Source of the DNA: Aurantibacter crassamenti
GTDB lineage: Bacteria > Bacteroidota > Bacteroidia > Flavobacteriales > Flavobacteriaceae
NCBI RefSeq assembly: GCF_016811105.1
Contig: NZ_JAFBGM010000001.1
Span: 1-64,000 of the forward strand
Direction: 5' to 3'
DNA length: 64,000 nucleotides
The notes below the pieces were generated by a model that was not told where the DNA came from, searched no databases, and saw only the letters and a program-made list of their open reading frames with translations. Positions 8,443-16,074 of this stretch are shown here, piece by piece. Position numbers and translations under genes: made by a program. Each line of letters opens with the position of its first letter. Positions within the stretch are counted from its first letter, which is position 1.

Positions 8443-8580
8443 GCCGCGAACACCGTATATTATTTATTGCTAGTTTTAGCCTACTTACGAAAATTCTCAC
8501 GGATTTTCTATTTGGTTTTTTTTGCTAAATTAGGTGCTTAAACCACGTAACGAACCATATACAAACACGTTAGCCTTCAT
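8443..8580 (+). repeat. Dispersed repeat D, copy 1
   Basis: This copy aligns with 11260-11430. Common elements are acaccgtata / acgccgtata, gcctactt, ctcacggattttcta, a T-rich tract with ctaaat, and taaaccacg. It contains the hairpin GAAAAT (8489-8494) / ATTTTC (8503-8508). It ends in cacGTTAGCCTTCATT. The hairpin at this place in copy 2 has a different sequence, which suggests that structure rather than sequence is kept. Confidence 0.65.
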
Positions 8581-8600
8581 TAAGACCAACCATTAACCAA

Positions 8601-8717
8601 ATGATAAAATTCTTTAGATTATCGAAACAAAATTTTGCAATGCAAAATCAAATGTCTTGCGGACATTTGGTGGAGATAGCCGCTTGCGGAAGATTTAAAA
8701 TCATTAAACATGATTAA
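8601..8717 (+). pseudogene. DUF6090 5'-end remnant with three hairpins
   Basis: A 38-codon frame opens with MIKFFRLSKQ, the usual start of DUF6090 proteins, and then loses all similarity. Its body consists of three adjacent perfect hairpins: ATTTTGC/GCAAAAT (8632-8648), CAAATGTC/GACATTTG (8649-8669) and CCGC/GCGG (8680-8689). It overlaps the start of the intact DUF6090 gene at 8710 by eight bases. I read it as a duplicated gene start interrupted by a palindromic element. A small leader peptide is an alternative reading. Confidence 0.5.
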
Positions 8718-9486
8718 GTTCTTCAGAAGTATTAGACAACAACTACTCTCTGAAAATAAATTCAGTAAATATTTACTTTATGCTATTGGTGAAATTATAC
8801 TTGTTGTTATTGGAATTTTAATTGCTTTATCTATTAATAATTGGAATGAGGGCAGAAAATTAGAAAACGATAGGCTAAAACTTATGCGTGACCTAAAAAA
8901 AGAACTCTTAATCAATAAAGCATCATTAGATAATCACTTACTAGGATTGCAAATTAACAATTCTCAGCTAAATAAAGTTATTAATTTTTCTGCAGGCACT
9001 CTAGAACTGCCAATAGATAGTCTCAGAATTTATTCTTCCAATTTGATTTATCCAATAGATTTATCCATATTAAATTCAGTTCAAGAAGAAGCCATATCAG
9101 CAGGTAAATTTGAAATCTTAAGTGATAATTTAAAACATCAGCTATCTATATTAAAGGATTATTCTGAGTCTAGAGTGAAAATAGATGAAAAACTCAAGGA
9201 ATCAATTCTGAATAAGGATACTGAAGTAATTAATTTAATTCTAAATCTATCAGCTTTTCCAGATATTCCTGAAAGATTTTATGTGCAACAACCTACATCA
9301 ATGCACCCAGATTTTATTAAAAGTGATGACGAATTAGTTAGCTTAATCAAGTCTTCTAAAACATATTCAACAATATTTCAAATTTACTATCTCAGTATTA
9401 CTGACCAAATATGGATTAAATATGGCTTACTAAATCATACTAATGAAACGATTGAATTGATTGAAAAAGAATTGAATGAAAAATAA
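8710..9486 (+). CDS. DUF6090-family membrane protein
   Basis: This 258-residue protein of unknown function is typical for Flavobacteriia. It opens with the family signature MIKFFRSIRQQLLSENKFSK and then has one transmembrane helix at about residues 26-44 (LYAIGEIILVVIGILIALSI) followed by NNWNE. The rest (about 50-258) is a helical, charged, presumably extracytoplasmic domain with heptad-like character. No enzymatic motif is seen. DUF6090 genes often occur as clusters of paralogues. Here one intact copy lies between a broken 5' copy (8601) and another copy of the MIKFYRKIR start (9772), so the locus has probably been shuffled. Confidence 0.88.
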   Translation: MIKFFRSIRQQLLSENKFSKYLLYAIGEIILVVIGILIALSINNWNEGRKLENDRLKLMRDLKKELLINKASLDNHLLGLQINNSQLNKVINFSAGTLELPIDSLRIYSSNLIYPIDLSILNSVQEEAISAGKFEILSDNLKHQLSILKDYSESRVKIDEKLKESILNKDTEVINLILNLSAFPDIPERFYVQQPTSMHPDFIKSDDELVSLIKSSKTYSTIFQIYYLSITDQIWIKYGLLNHTNETIELIEKELNEK

Positions 9487-9502
9487 CGAAAGCACAACAA
9501 AA

Positions 9503-9692
9503 CCTCCTATGTAATACAGGCTTTAGAACAAAATCGAAAGGTCTGTTTATATTTATAATGTCCGCAAAATCTTTGGCCCCGAAGCGTCGGGGTTGCTTTG
9601 GACAAGAAAAAATAAAACCAAATAAAAAGCTTTAGCTTCGTGCTAAGACTGAAACTCAACGTTTCCTAACTTCCGCACTACGCTTAGCTCAA
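9503..9692 (+). repeat. Dispersed repeat C, copy 2 (attC-like)
   Basis: This block shares a backbone with 1147-1347. At the place where copy 1 has GCTAAATC/GATTTAGC it has GCAA plus CCCCGA (9577-9582) with a loop AGCG, then TCGGGG (9587-9592) plus TTGC. It keeps the outer TGTCC (9559-9563) and GGACA (9600-9604). The stem is therefore preserved with different bases. It ends cactacgcttagctcaagccttacgcttc and fills most of the gap between the DUF6090 and M20 genes. Confidence 0.72.
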
Positions 9693-9771
9693 GCCTTACG
9701 CTTCATTATCCAAAACTCGAGTTAATTAATTATCCTACCTTCCCAAAAATCAAAATACCAACCAATAACAG

Positions 9772-9819
9772 ATGATTAAATTCTATAGAAAAATACGTAA
9801 TCCTAAATGCTTTAAAGAA
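9772..9819 (+). other. Second copy of a DUF6090-type gene start (MIKFYRKIR)
   Basis: Sixteen codons beginning ATGATTAAATTCTATAG encode MIKFYRKIRNPKC, a DUF6090 N-terminus, in frame with the M20 hydrolase that follows. The true start of the hydrolase is placed at 9820, because a signal peptide begins there. This segment is therefore most likely a residual gene start left by recombination, although translation as an N-terminal extension is possible. Confidence 0.5.
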
Positions 9820-11166
9820 ATGAAAATAACTACCATCGAGTCAAACTTTAAATACCCTTTAAAAACGCTATCGTTGTTCATCTTAATGCTTTATTCGACG
9901 TTAACTTTCGCACAAATCAAAGATTATAGTGAAGTGGTTACTAAAAAAGCAGATAAGATTGAGCAGAAAGTTATCGATTGGCGACATGATATTCACCAAA
10001 ATCCAGAATTAGGAAATCGTGAATTTCGTACTGCCGCCCTAGTTGCCAAACATTTAGAAGCACTAGGTATAGATGTACAAACAAAAATAGGTGTGACAGG
10101 CGTTGTTGGTATTCTTAAAGGAGATAAGCCCGGTCCGGTTGTAGCACTTCGAGCAGACATGGATGCCTTACCAGTTGAAGAGAAGAATGATTTAACATTT
10201 GCCTCAAAGGTTAAAACCACGTACAATGGTAATGAAACTTCTGTAATGCATGCCTGCGGTCACGATGGTCATGTAGCTATTTTAATGGGTGTTGCTGAAA
10301 TACTTTCAGAAATGAAAAGCGATTTAAAAGGCACCGTGAAATTTATTTTTCAACCAGCCGAAGAGGGTGCACCTAAAGGTGAAGAAGGAGGGGCCTATTT
10401 AATGACAAAAGAAGGTGTACTTGAAAATCCGAAAGTAGATGTCATTTTTGGGCTACATATGGATGCTTTAACGGAAGTTGGAAAAATCACCTATAGACCA
10501 GCAGGCATTATGGCAAGCGTTAATGATATGAAAATTACTGTTAAAGGAAAACCAGCGCATGGCTCTTCTCCATGGTTTGGCATTGACCCCATAGTGGTTT
10601 CCGCTCAAATTATCACTAGCCTTCAAACTATTGTAAGTCGTAATGTTGCATTGACTGATAATGCTGCTGTTGTAACAATAGGTGCCATCAATGGCGGGAA
10701 TAGAAGTAATGTCATACCCGAGCAAGTAGAAATGTTAGGTACAATCAGAACCTTAACTGATGAAGACGAAGCTTTTGTACTTAAAAGAATAAGAGAAACT
10801 GTAGAATTTACTGCAAAAGCTGCTGGAGCAACTGTTACCTTAGAGCTTCCGTACTCTATGCGTTTTCCAGTAACCTTCAACAATGAAAAGTTAACAGAAA
10901 TGATGTTGCCAACATTAGAAAAATCTGCAGGAAAGGAGAATGTCACTCTTATTCCTGCCATTACAGGAGCAGAGGATTTTTCATACTTCGCTCAAAAAGT
11001 GCCGGGACTTTATTTTTTCGTCGGTTCAACGACCATAGGCAGAGATATAAAAACTGTCGGAGACCATCATACGCCACAGTTCTTAATGGACGATAGTTCG
11101 TTTAAGACAGGCGTTAATGCCATGTGTAATTTGGTGTTTGATTATATGGAGTTGAACAGTCAATAA
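9820..11166 (+). CDS. Secreted M20-family amidohydrolase (IAA-amino acid hydrolase-like)
   Basis: From ATG 9820 the product has 448 residues and starts with a long signal peptide (KTLSLFILMLYSTLTFAQ). The catalytic domain is that of M20D metal-dependent amidohydrolases such as hippurate, N-acetyl amino acid and indole-acetyl amino acid hydrolases. Visible features are WRHDIHQNPELGNREFRTA, ALRADMDALPVEE, the metal-binding HACGHDGHVAILMG, FQPAEEG with the general-base glutamate, FGLHMDA, and a C-terminal GAEDFSYFAQKVPG and DHHTPQF. A dimerisation lid lies in the middle (KPAHGSSPWFGIDP). All metal ligands look intact. The longer frame from 9772 would add a DUF6090-like MIKFYRKIR that hides the signal peptide, so the later start is preferred. 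Confidence 0.9.
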   Translation: MKITTIESNFKYPLKTLSLFILMLYSTLTFAQIKDYSEVVTKKADKIEQKVIDWRHDIHQNPELGNREFRTAALVAKHLEALGIDVQTKIGVTGVVGILKGDKPGPVVALRADMDALPVEEKNDLTFASKVKTTYNGNETSVMHACGHDGHVAILMGVAEILSEMKSDLKGTVKFIFQPAEEGAPKGEEGGAYLMTKEGVLENPKVDVIFGLHMDALTEVGKITYRPAGIMASVNDMKITVKGKPAHGSSPWFGIDPIVVSAQIITSLQTIVSRNVALTDNAAVVTIGAINGGNRSNVIPEQVEMLGTIRTLTDEDEAFVLKRIRETVEFTAKAAGATVTLELPYSMRFPVTFNNEKLTEMMLPTLEKSAGKENVTLIPAITGAEDFSYFAQKVPGLYFFVGSTTIGRDIKTVGDHHTPQFLMDDSSFKTGVNAMCNLVFDYMELNSQ

Positions 11167-11259
11167 AAGCTAAATATGTAGAAAATCAAAAGTATATTGA
11201 TAGTGCTCATAAATTTTATAATTTAGTTAGCACCTCCATAAAGTAGCAAATAAAAAACT

Positions 11260-11430
11260 ATTGCCAACGCCGTATAAATTTAAATTCTGGCACTCGCCTA
11301 CTTCTGAGTCCCGAAGTATTGAGACTCACGGATTTTCTACCAGCCCGCCGGCTGGCAGGTTTGGTCTGTGTTTACTAAATCAGTTACTAAACCACGCAGT
11401 TAATCTTATAAAAGACCATTGCCAACAATA
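11260..11430 (+). repeat. Dispersed repeat D, copy 2
   Basis: This is the partner of 8443-8580. It opens with TTGCCAACGCCGTATAA and contains TGAGTC (11305-11310) / GACTCA (11323-11328) and CCAGCC (11340-11345) / GGCTGG (11350-11355). It keeps ctcacggattttcta and taaaccacg, and ends in ccattgccaacaatatg. The short frame at 11261-11461 lies inside it and is not accepted as a gene. Confidence 0.65.
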
Positions 11431-11505
11431 TGAAGATTACTTCGGCGACATAATTTTATAACGCAATACAAATAAGTGATACTCAAAAGTAAAAACCATA
11501 ATCAA

Positions 11506-13365
11506 ATGAAATATTTAATTCTCTTAGGGGGCCTACTAGCATTTTTTGCATGTACACCACCAAAAGAAAAATTACCACCACCAAATATTGTTTGGATTAC
11601 TTCTGAAGATAATTCGAAGCATTATATGAAATTATTTGATAAAAATGGGATTGAAACCCCTAACATTGAAAAACTGGCCAATAAAGGAATTAAGTTTACA
11701 AGAGCTTTTTCAAATGCTCCTGTATGTAGTGCTGCAAGATCCACATTAATCGCTGGTTGCTATGGACCAAGGTTGGCTTCTCATTACCACAGAAGGCTAA
11801 AGCAAGTTCCTATGCCGCGGGGAGTAGAGATGTTTCCAGCTTATTTGAAGCAAGCAGGGTATTACACTACCAACAATAACAAGGAGGATTATAACATTAT
11901 CAAATCGGATTCCGTTTGGGATGACTCTTCAACAAAAGCACATTGGAAAAACCGTGCAAAAGGACAGCCTTTTTTTCATGTGTTTAATATAGCCACCACT
12001 CATGAAGGGAAATTGCACTTCAATCAGGCACAAAGGGATTCTGTAAAAACAAACGCTAATCCTGAAGACTATGTAACACAACCTAATCATCCACAAACGA
12101 ATCTTTACAAATACACTAATGCCTACTACCGTGATTTGATTGTGAAAATGGATGAACAAGTAGGAGCCGTAGTAGCAGAGCTTGAAGAAGCTGATTTGAT
12201 GAAAAACACTATAGTTTTTTACTTTGGGGACCATGGTGGAGCTTTGCCAGGAAGCAAGGGATACATTTATGAAACAGGGCTTCACGTACCATTGGTAATT
12301 TATGTGCCCGAGAAGTACAAACAATTAGTGAAACGTGAGGTAGCTAGTATTACTGAAGGGTTTGTGAGTTTTGTTGATTTTGGCCCTACCCTGCTTAATT
12401 TAGCAGGACTAGAGACGCCAAAAGGAATGGATGGTAGGGCTTTTCTAGGAAAAGGTGTTGATCCCGCTGAAGTCGACAATAGAGATGAGACATTTGGCTA
12501 TGCCAACCGTTTTGATGAAAAGTCCGATTTTGTAAGATCAATTAGAAAAGGGAAGTATAAGTACATAAGAAACTACATTCCATTCAACTTTGATGGCCTA
12601 ATGAACAACTACCGCTACAACATGCTGGCCTATAAAGAATGGCAGGATTTGTACGAAAAAGGAGAACTCAACCGAACTCAGTCCATTTTCTATGAGTCCC
12701 GTGCCCCAGAGCAACTATTTGATGTGGATGAAGATCCTTATGAAACCAATAATCTAGCAAACGACCCTGCTTTCGAAGATAAGCTTTTAGAGATGAGATT
12801 AAATTTGGTGGCTAGAGTAAAAAGCATGCCAGATTTGAGTTTCTATCCTGAATTCGAATTGATCAATAATGCTTTTGATAACCCAGTATTATTTGGACAA
12901 AAAAACAAATCTGCCATCAGTGGTTATGTTGACATTGCACAATTGGAGTTATTTAGTTTTGAAGAAGTAAAGTCCACACTAGAGGAAAAGTTATCTTCTG
13001 ATGATCGATGGGAAAGATACTGGGCTCTAGTGGTGTCGAGTTCATTTGGAAAGAAAGCTGGAGTATTTACAGACAAAGCACGAGAAATAGCCACTAATGA
13101 TTCTGAATTAATCAATAGGGTAAGGGCAGCTCAATTGTTGGCATTTAGCGGAGCTCAAAATTCGGATCAATTAATTTTGGAAGCTTTGTATGCCTCTGAA
13201 GATAAGAGCCAAGTGATGCTGATGCTGAATGTGATTACTCAACTTCGGGACGGTCCGCATAAGATCGATTTTAAAATTGATTTTTCCAGAATCTCAGATA
13301 ATATTTTAGAAGAGAGGCAATTGCAATGGAGGTTTGAATATTTAGGCTGGGCGAAAAACAACTAA
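11506..13365 (+). CDS. Sulfatase lipoprotein with C-terminal repeat-like region
   Basis: From ATG 11506 the product is 619 residues. The upstream GTG at 11476 would place ten residues before the signal peptide. The lipobox is LAFFAC (Cys16). The N-terminal metal site is PNIVWITSEDN. The formylglycine motif is APVCSAARSTL with Cys74, which is CxAxR rather than CxPxR. YFGDHGG supplies the second metal site. The C-terminal 100 residues (ERYWALVVSSSFG, NRVRAAQLLAFSGA) look like alpha-helical HEAT-type repeats, as in some algal-polysaccharide sulfatases. It should be matured by a formylglycine-generating enzyme, which is not in this window. The likely substrate is a sulfated sugar of a host polysaccharide. 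It stands alone between repeat D and the 13.4 kb attC-like site. Confidence 0.87.
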   Translation: MKYLILLGGLLAFFACTPPKEKLPPPNIVWITSEDNSKHYMKLFDKNGIETPNIEKLANKGIKFTRAFSNAPVCSAARSTLIAGCYGPRLASHYHRRLKQVPMPRGVEMFPAYLKQAGYYTTNNNKEDYNIIKSDSVWDDSSTKAHWKNRAKGQPFFHVFNIATTHEGKLHFNQAQRDSVKTNANPEDYVTQPNHPQTNLYKYTNAYYRDLIVKMDEQVGAVVAELEEADLMKNTIVFYFGDHGGALPGSKGYIYETGLHVPLVIYVPEKYKQLVKREVASITEGFVSFVDFGPTLLNLAGLETPKGMDGRAFLGKGVDPAEVDNRDETFGYANRFDEKSDFVRSIRKGKYKYIRNYIPFNFDGLMNNYRYNMLAYKEWQDLYEKGELNRTQSIFYESRAPEQLFDVDEDPYETNNLANDPAFEDKLLEMRLNLVARVKSMPDLSFYPEFELINNAFDNPVLFGQKNKSAISGYVDIAQLELFSFEEVKSTLEEKLSSDDRWERYWALVVSSSFGKKAGVFTDKAREIATNDSELINRVRAAQLLAFSGAQNSDQLILEALYASEDKSQVMLMLNVITQLRDGPHKIDFKIDFSRISDNILEERQLQWRFEYLGWAKNN

Positions 13366-13394
13366 ATCAACAGAAAATGTAGTATATAAATAAA

Positions 13395-13529
13395 GCTGGT
13401 AACAAAAAATATAGTGCATCTGGCCAATACTAGTAGAAGTAAAAATATTAGCAATGAATAAAATTAGTTATTAACTGAAAGTGGAGCATTTCAAAATACC
13501 AAACGCCCCATATTTAAACCGTTGCCAGC
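13395..13529 (+). repeat. attC-like site before the arsenic operon
   Basis: The outer ends GCTGGTAAC (13395-13403) and GTTGCCAGC (13521-13529) are complementary apart from one T:G wobble. A second arm pair lies just inside them, AAATAT (13407-13412) with ATATTT (13510-13515). Length, nested arms and the GTTGCC right end fit the general form of integron attC sites, although GTTRRRY is not matched strictly. It lies in the 292-base gap between the sulfatase and arsR. Confidence 0.55.
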
Positions 13530-13622
13530 AAACAAAGAACCCACCGCACAAACAGTACATTTATTTTTTGAACCAACCCCCAACCTCAACGATCGAAAAA
13601 ATCTTTGTGTATTTATATATTA

Positions 13623-13638
13623 ATCGTAATATTGCAAT
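13623..13638. promoter_or_regulatory. Candidate ArsR operator 1
   Basis: ATCGTAATATTGCAAT is an imperfect dyad, with six of eight base pairs matching around AAT|ATT. It lies 19 bases before the arsR start and recurs in related form before arsC (14009-14024). Autorepression by ArsR at this site is the natural inference. Relief by arsenite or another thiol-binding metal would be expected. Confidence 0.6.
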
Positions 13639-13657
13639 GAACTAATAAAGAAAGAAG

Positions 13658-13990
13658 ATGGGATTAGCAAAAACCGAAATGTTTACCGACCTACAAAATG
13701 AAATTTCTCTTTTTGCAAAAGTATTCGGACATCCGGCAAGAGTAGCAATTTTACAACATTTGTTTAAAATTAACTCTTGTGTTTGCGGAGACCTGGTAAA
13801 CGAAATTGGATTAGCTCAACCAACAATCTCACAACACTTGAAAGAACTAAAACATTTAGGCTTAATTAAAGGAAATGTAGAAGGAACAAGTGTTTGTTAC
13901 TGTATACACGCAGAAAATTGGACAGCGATGAAAGTTGTTATGACTGAATTCCTTAATCAAGACATAAACGTAGAGCAAGATTGCTGTTAA
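13658..13990 (+). CDS. arsR: ArsR-family metalloregulator
   Basis: This is a 110-residue winged-helix repressor. It opens with a helix, then FGHPARVAILQHLF, a metal-binding type helix with two cysteines (NSCVCGDLVNEIGLAQPT), a recognition helix (QPTISQHLKELKHLGLI) and a beta wing (GNVEGTSVCYCIH). Additional thiols sit in CYC and at the extreme C-terminus (QDCC), giving several possible arsenite or antimonite ligands. It heads a same-strand operon with arsC (49 bases later) and an ACR3 efflux gene. Two dyads of similar sequence precede arsR and arsC, indicating autoregulation. Confidence 0.92.
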   Translation: MGLAKTEMFTDLQNEISLFAKVFGHPARVAILQHLFKINSCVCGDLVNEIGLAQPTISQHLKELKHLGLIKGNVEGTSVCYCIHAENWTAMKVVMTEFLNQDINVEQDCC

Positions 13991-14008
13991 AAAATTTTGA
14001 ATACATTA

Positions 14009-14024
14009 ATCGTATAATCGCAAT
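14009..14024. promoter_or_regulatory. Candidate ArsR operator 2
   Basis: ATCGTATAATCGCAAT sits 15 bases before arsC and shares the outer half-sites ATCGTA and GCAAT with the element at 13623. Flanking attaa and aaac are also shared (cattaATCG... CAATaaac against attaATCG...CAATgaac). It suggests a second, internal ArsR-controlled promoter or a duplicated operator. Confidence 0.5.
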
Positions 14025-14039
14025 AAACAAATAGTAAAA

Positions 14040-14672
14040 ATGACAACTACAAAACCAGCCTTATTTGCAGAAATAGAAAATGTAATTAAAAAATTAAATC
14101 CGCATACTATTTCTAATGAACGCAAAGCAGTATTACAACCATTAACTGATTTTATTCAATTAAAGGTTTCCGAAAACAAAGAAATTCGTATCAATTTCAT
14201 TTGTACTCACAATTCACGAAGAAGTCATTTGTCGCAAGTATGGGCTCAGACATTGGCAAGTTACTTCAATATTAAAAACGTGTTTTGTTATTCGGGCGGT
14301 ACAGAAGCTACAGCACTTTTTCCTATGGCTGCAGAAACTTTGCAAAATTCAGGTTTTCAGATAAACACAATTTCAAAGAGCGAGAATCCTGTTTACAGTA
14401 TTAAATATGCTGACAACGAGCATCCAATAATAGGGTTTTCAAAAAAGTTAGATGACGATTTTAATCCAAAATCTGAATTTGCAGCCATTATGACCTGCTC
14501 ACAGGCTGATGGCGGTTGTCCATTTATTGCAGGTGCAGAAAAACGTATTCCTATTACTTTTGAAGATCCAAAAGCATTTGACAACACACCGCAACAAGCA
14601 GAAAAATACAATGAAAGAAGTATGCAAATTGCAACTGAATTATGCTATGTTTTCTCGCAAATAAATTCTTAA
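14040..14672 (+). CDS. arsC: Arsenate reductase-like LMW phosphatase-family protein
   Basis: The protein has 210 residues and shows the low-molecular-weight phosphatase/arsenate reductase fold. The P-loop [10 protein letters not shown] gives Cys55-x5-Arg61. HLSQVWAQ follows, then [18 protein letters not shown]. Later thiols ([12 protein letters not shown]) are candidates for the resolving cysteines used by thioredoxin-coupled ArsC. An N-terminal extension of about 45 residues precedes the catalytic domain, as is common in Bacteroidota. It would reduce arsenate to arsenite for export by the ACR3 protein, whose gene begins four bases downstream. Confidence 0.88.
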   Translation: MTTTKPALFAEIENVIKKLNPHTISNERKAVLQPLTDFIQLKVSENKEIRINFICTHNSRRSHLSQVWAQTLASYFNIKNVFCYSGGTEATALFPMAAETLQNSGFQINTISKSENPVYSIKYADNEHPIIGFSKKLDDDFNPKSEFAAIMTCSQADGGCPFIAGAEKRIPITFEDPKAFDNTPQQAEKYNERSMQIATELCYVFSQINS

Positions 14673-14676
14673 AAAA

Positions 14677-15723
14677 ATGGCTTCAAAAAAATTAAGCTTT
14701 CTTGACAGAAATCTAACCCTTTGGATATTTGCAGCAATGGCTTTTGGCGTTGGGCTCGGGTATTTTATACCAACTTTTCCAAATATTATAAATTCATTCA
14801 ATAGCGGAACTACAAATATTCCGATTGCCATAGGTTTAATTTTAATGATGTATCCGCCTTTGGCTAAAGTCAATTATGCACTCTTACCAAAAGTGTTCAG
14901 AAACACAAAAATATTATCCATTTCACTTATTCTCAATTGGATTATTGGCCCTGTTTTAATGTTTGTTTTGGCAATTACATTTTTACGCGATTATCCAGAA
15001 TATATGGTCGGACTAATTTTAATTGGTTTGGCTCGTTGTATTGCAATGGTTTTGGTATGGAATGACCTTGCAGAAGGTAGCAGCGAATATGGTGCAGGTT
15101 TAGTTGCTTTAAACAGTATTTTTCAAGTGTTTGCCTACAGTTTTTATGCCTGGATTTTTATAACAGTTCTTCCGCCCTATTTTGGCTTTGAAGGCGCTAT
15201 AGTAGATATTTCAATTGGAACGATAGCAGAGAGTGTCGCTATTTATTTGGGAATCCCTTTTCTTATGGGAATTTTAAGTAGGTTTCTATTAGTAAAACTA
15301 AAAGGCGAAGAATGGTACACAAACAAATTTATTCCCACAATTTCGCCAATGACATTAATTGCTTTGTTATTTACCATTGTGGTTATGTTCTCACTAAAAG
15401 GAGAGTTAATAGTTGAAATTCCAATGGATGTGCTAATCATTGCAGTTCCTTTACTCATCTATTTTAGTTTAATGTTCATCATTGGTTTTTTCTTTACCAA
15501 AGCCATGGGAGCAGAATACGACAAAACAGCCGCAGTAGCGTTTACTGCCGCAGGAAATAATTTTGAATTAGCGATTGCCGTTGCTATTGCTGTTTTTGGG
15601 CTCAATTCAGGGCAAGCTTTTGCTGGAGTAATTGGGCCATTAGTTGAAGTACCAGCATTAATTTTATTGGTTCGGGTTTCCTTTTGGTTACGGAAAAAAT
15701 ATTACAGAAAAACTACGGGGTAA
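14677..15723 (+). CDS. acr3: ACR3-family arsenite efflux permease
   Basis: This 348-residue integral membrane protein has about ten hydrophobic segments. The conserved cysteine of ACR3 transporters lies in [18 protein letters not shown] in the middle of the chain. The conserved late segment [20 protein letters not shown] and the final [13 protein letters not shown] are also present. It exports arsenite using the proton-motive force. The gene begins four bases after arsC and ends 21 bases before a strong terminator, closing the arsR-arsC-acr3 unit. Confidence 0.93.
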   Translation: MASKKLSFLDRNLTLWIFAAMAFGVGLGYFIPTFPNIINSFNSGTTNIPIAIGLILMMYPPLAKVNYALLPKVFRNTKILSISLILNWIIGPVLMFVLAITFLRDYPEYMVGLILIGLARCIAMVLVWNDLAEGSSEYGAGLVALNSIFQVFAYSFYAWIFITVLPPYFGFEGAIVDISIGTIAESVAIYLGIPFLMGILSRFLLVKLKGEEWYTNKFIPTISPMTLIALLFTIVVMFSLKGELIVEIPMDVLIIAVPLLIYFSLMFIIGFFFTKAMGAEYDKTAAVAFTAAGNNFELAIAVAIAVFGLNSGQAFAGVIGPLVEVPALILLVRVSFWLRKKYYRKTTG

Positions 15724-15744
15724 AACCATATAGCTTATACAAGT

Positions 15745-15788
15745 ATTCACGAGTTTAAAAACAATATTAAACTCGTGAATTTTTTAAA
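15745..15788 (+). terminator. Rho-independent terminator of the ars operon
   Basis: A 14-bp perfect stem, ATTCACGAGTTTAA (15745-15758) with TTAAACTCGTGAAT (15767-15780), has an eight-base loop. It is followed by TTTTTTAAATTTT beginning at the end of the stem. It lies 21 bases after the acr3 stop codon. Confidence 0.9.
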
Positions 15789-15799
15789 TTTTACACCTT

Positions 15800-16072
15800 C
15801 CACGTTAGAAATTTTATAAACAAAGAAATATAGTAACTTGTTGTTATATATAATTGTTAGGTGCATATATTGAAAAAGAATAATTTCAGCATTAAACGAT
15901 ACCCATGAAAACATAAAAGACTGAATGAAGAAGGGGGTTGAAAAAAAAATGTATGTAGCTAATATCGGCTATATCAAATAGGGCAAAAAGAGCTAAATAT
16001 AATGGCCAGGGCTTGTTTACTATGTAAGCCAAATCTTTGGCTCTATATTTTGAGTTCGACAAAAAACAAGAA
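15800..16072 (+). repeat. Gap with a degenerate repeat-C-like element
   Basis: No gene is seen. An aattGTTAGGTGC junction at about 15853-15865 repeats the core seen at 1338. The stretch 16010-16072 follows the order of repeat C (gggcttgtttactatgt, then a hairpin, then ttttgag and gacaaaaaac). Its own hairpin is AGCCAAA (16027-16033) / TTTGGCT (16036-16042). It ends directly before the sulfatase start at 16075. This is the right-hand limit of the repeat-rich zone. Confidence 0.45.
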
Positions 16073-16074
16073 GC

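Noticed and set aside
10468-10961. Two overlapping minus-strand frames inside the M20 hydrolase gene
   Set aside because: They are antisense shadows of a clear conserved gene and have no signal or domain of their own.
11261-11461. 66-codon open frame on the plus strand
   Set aside because: It lies inside repeat D copy 2 and its hairpins; the frame is not maintained in copy 1.
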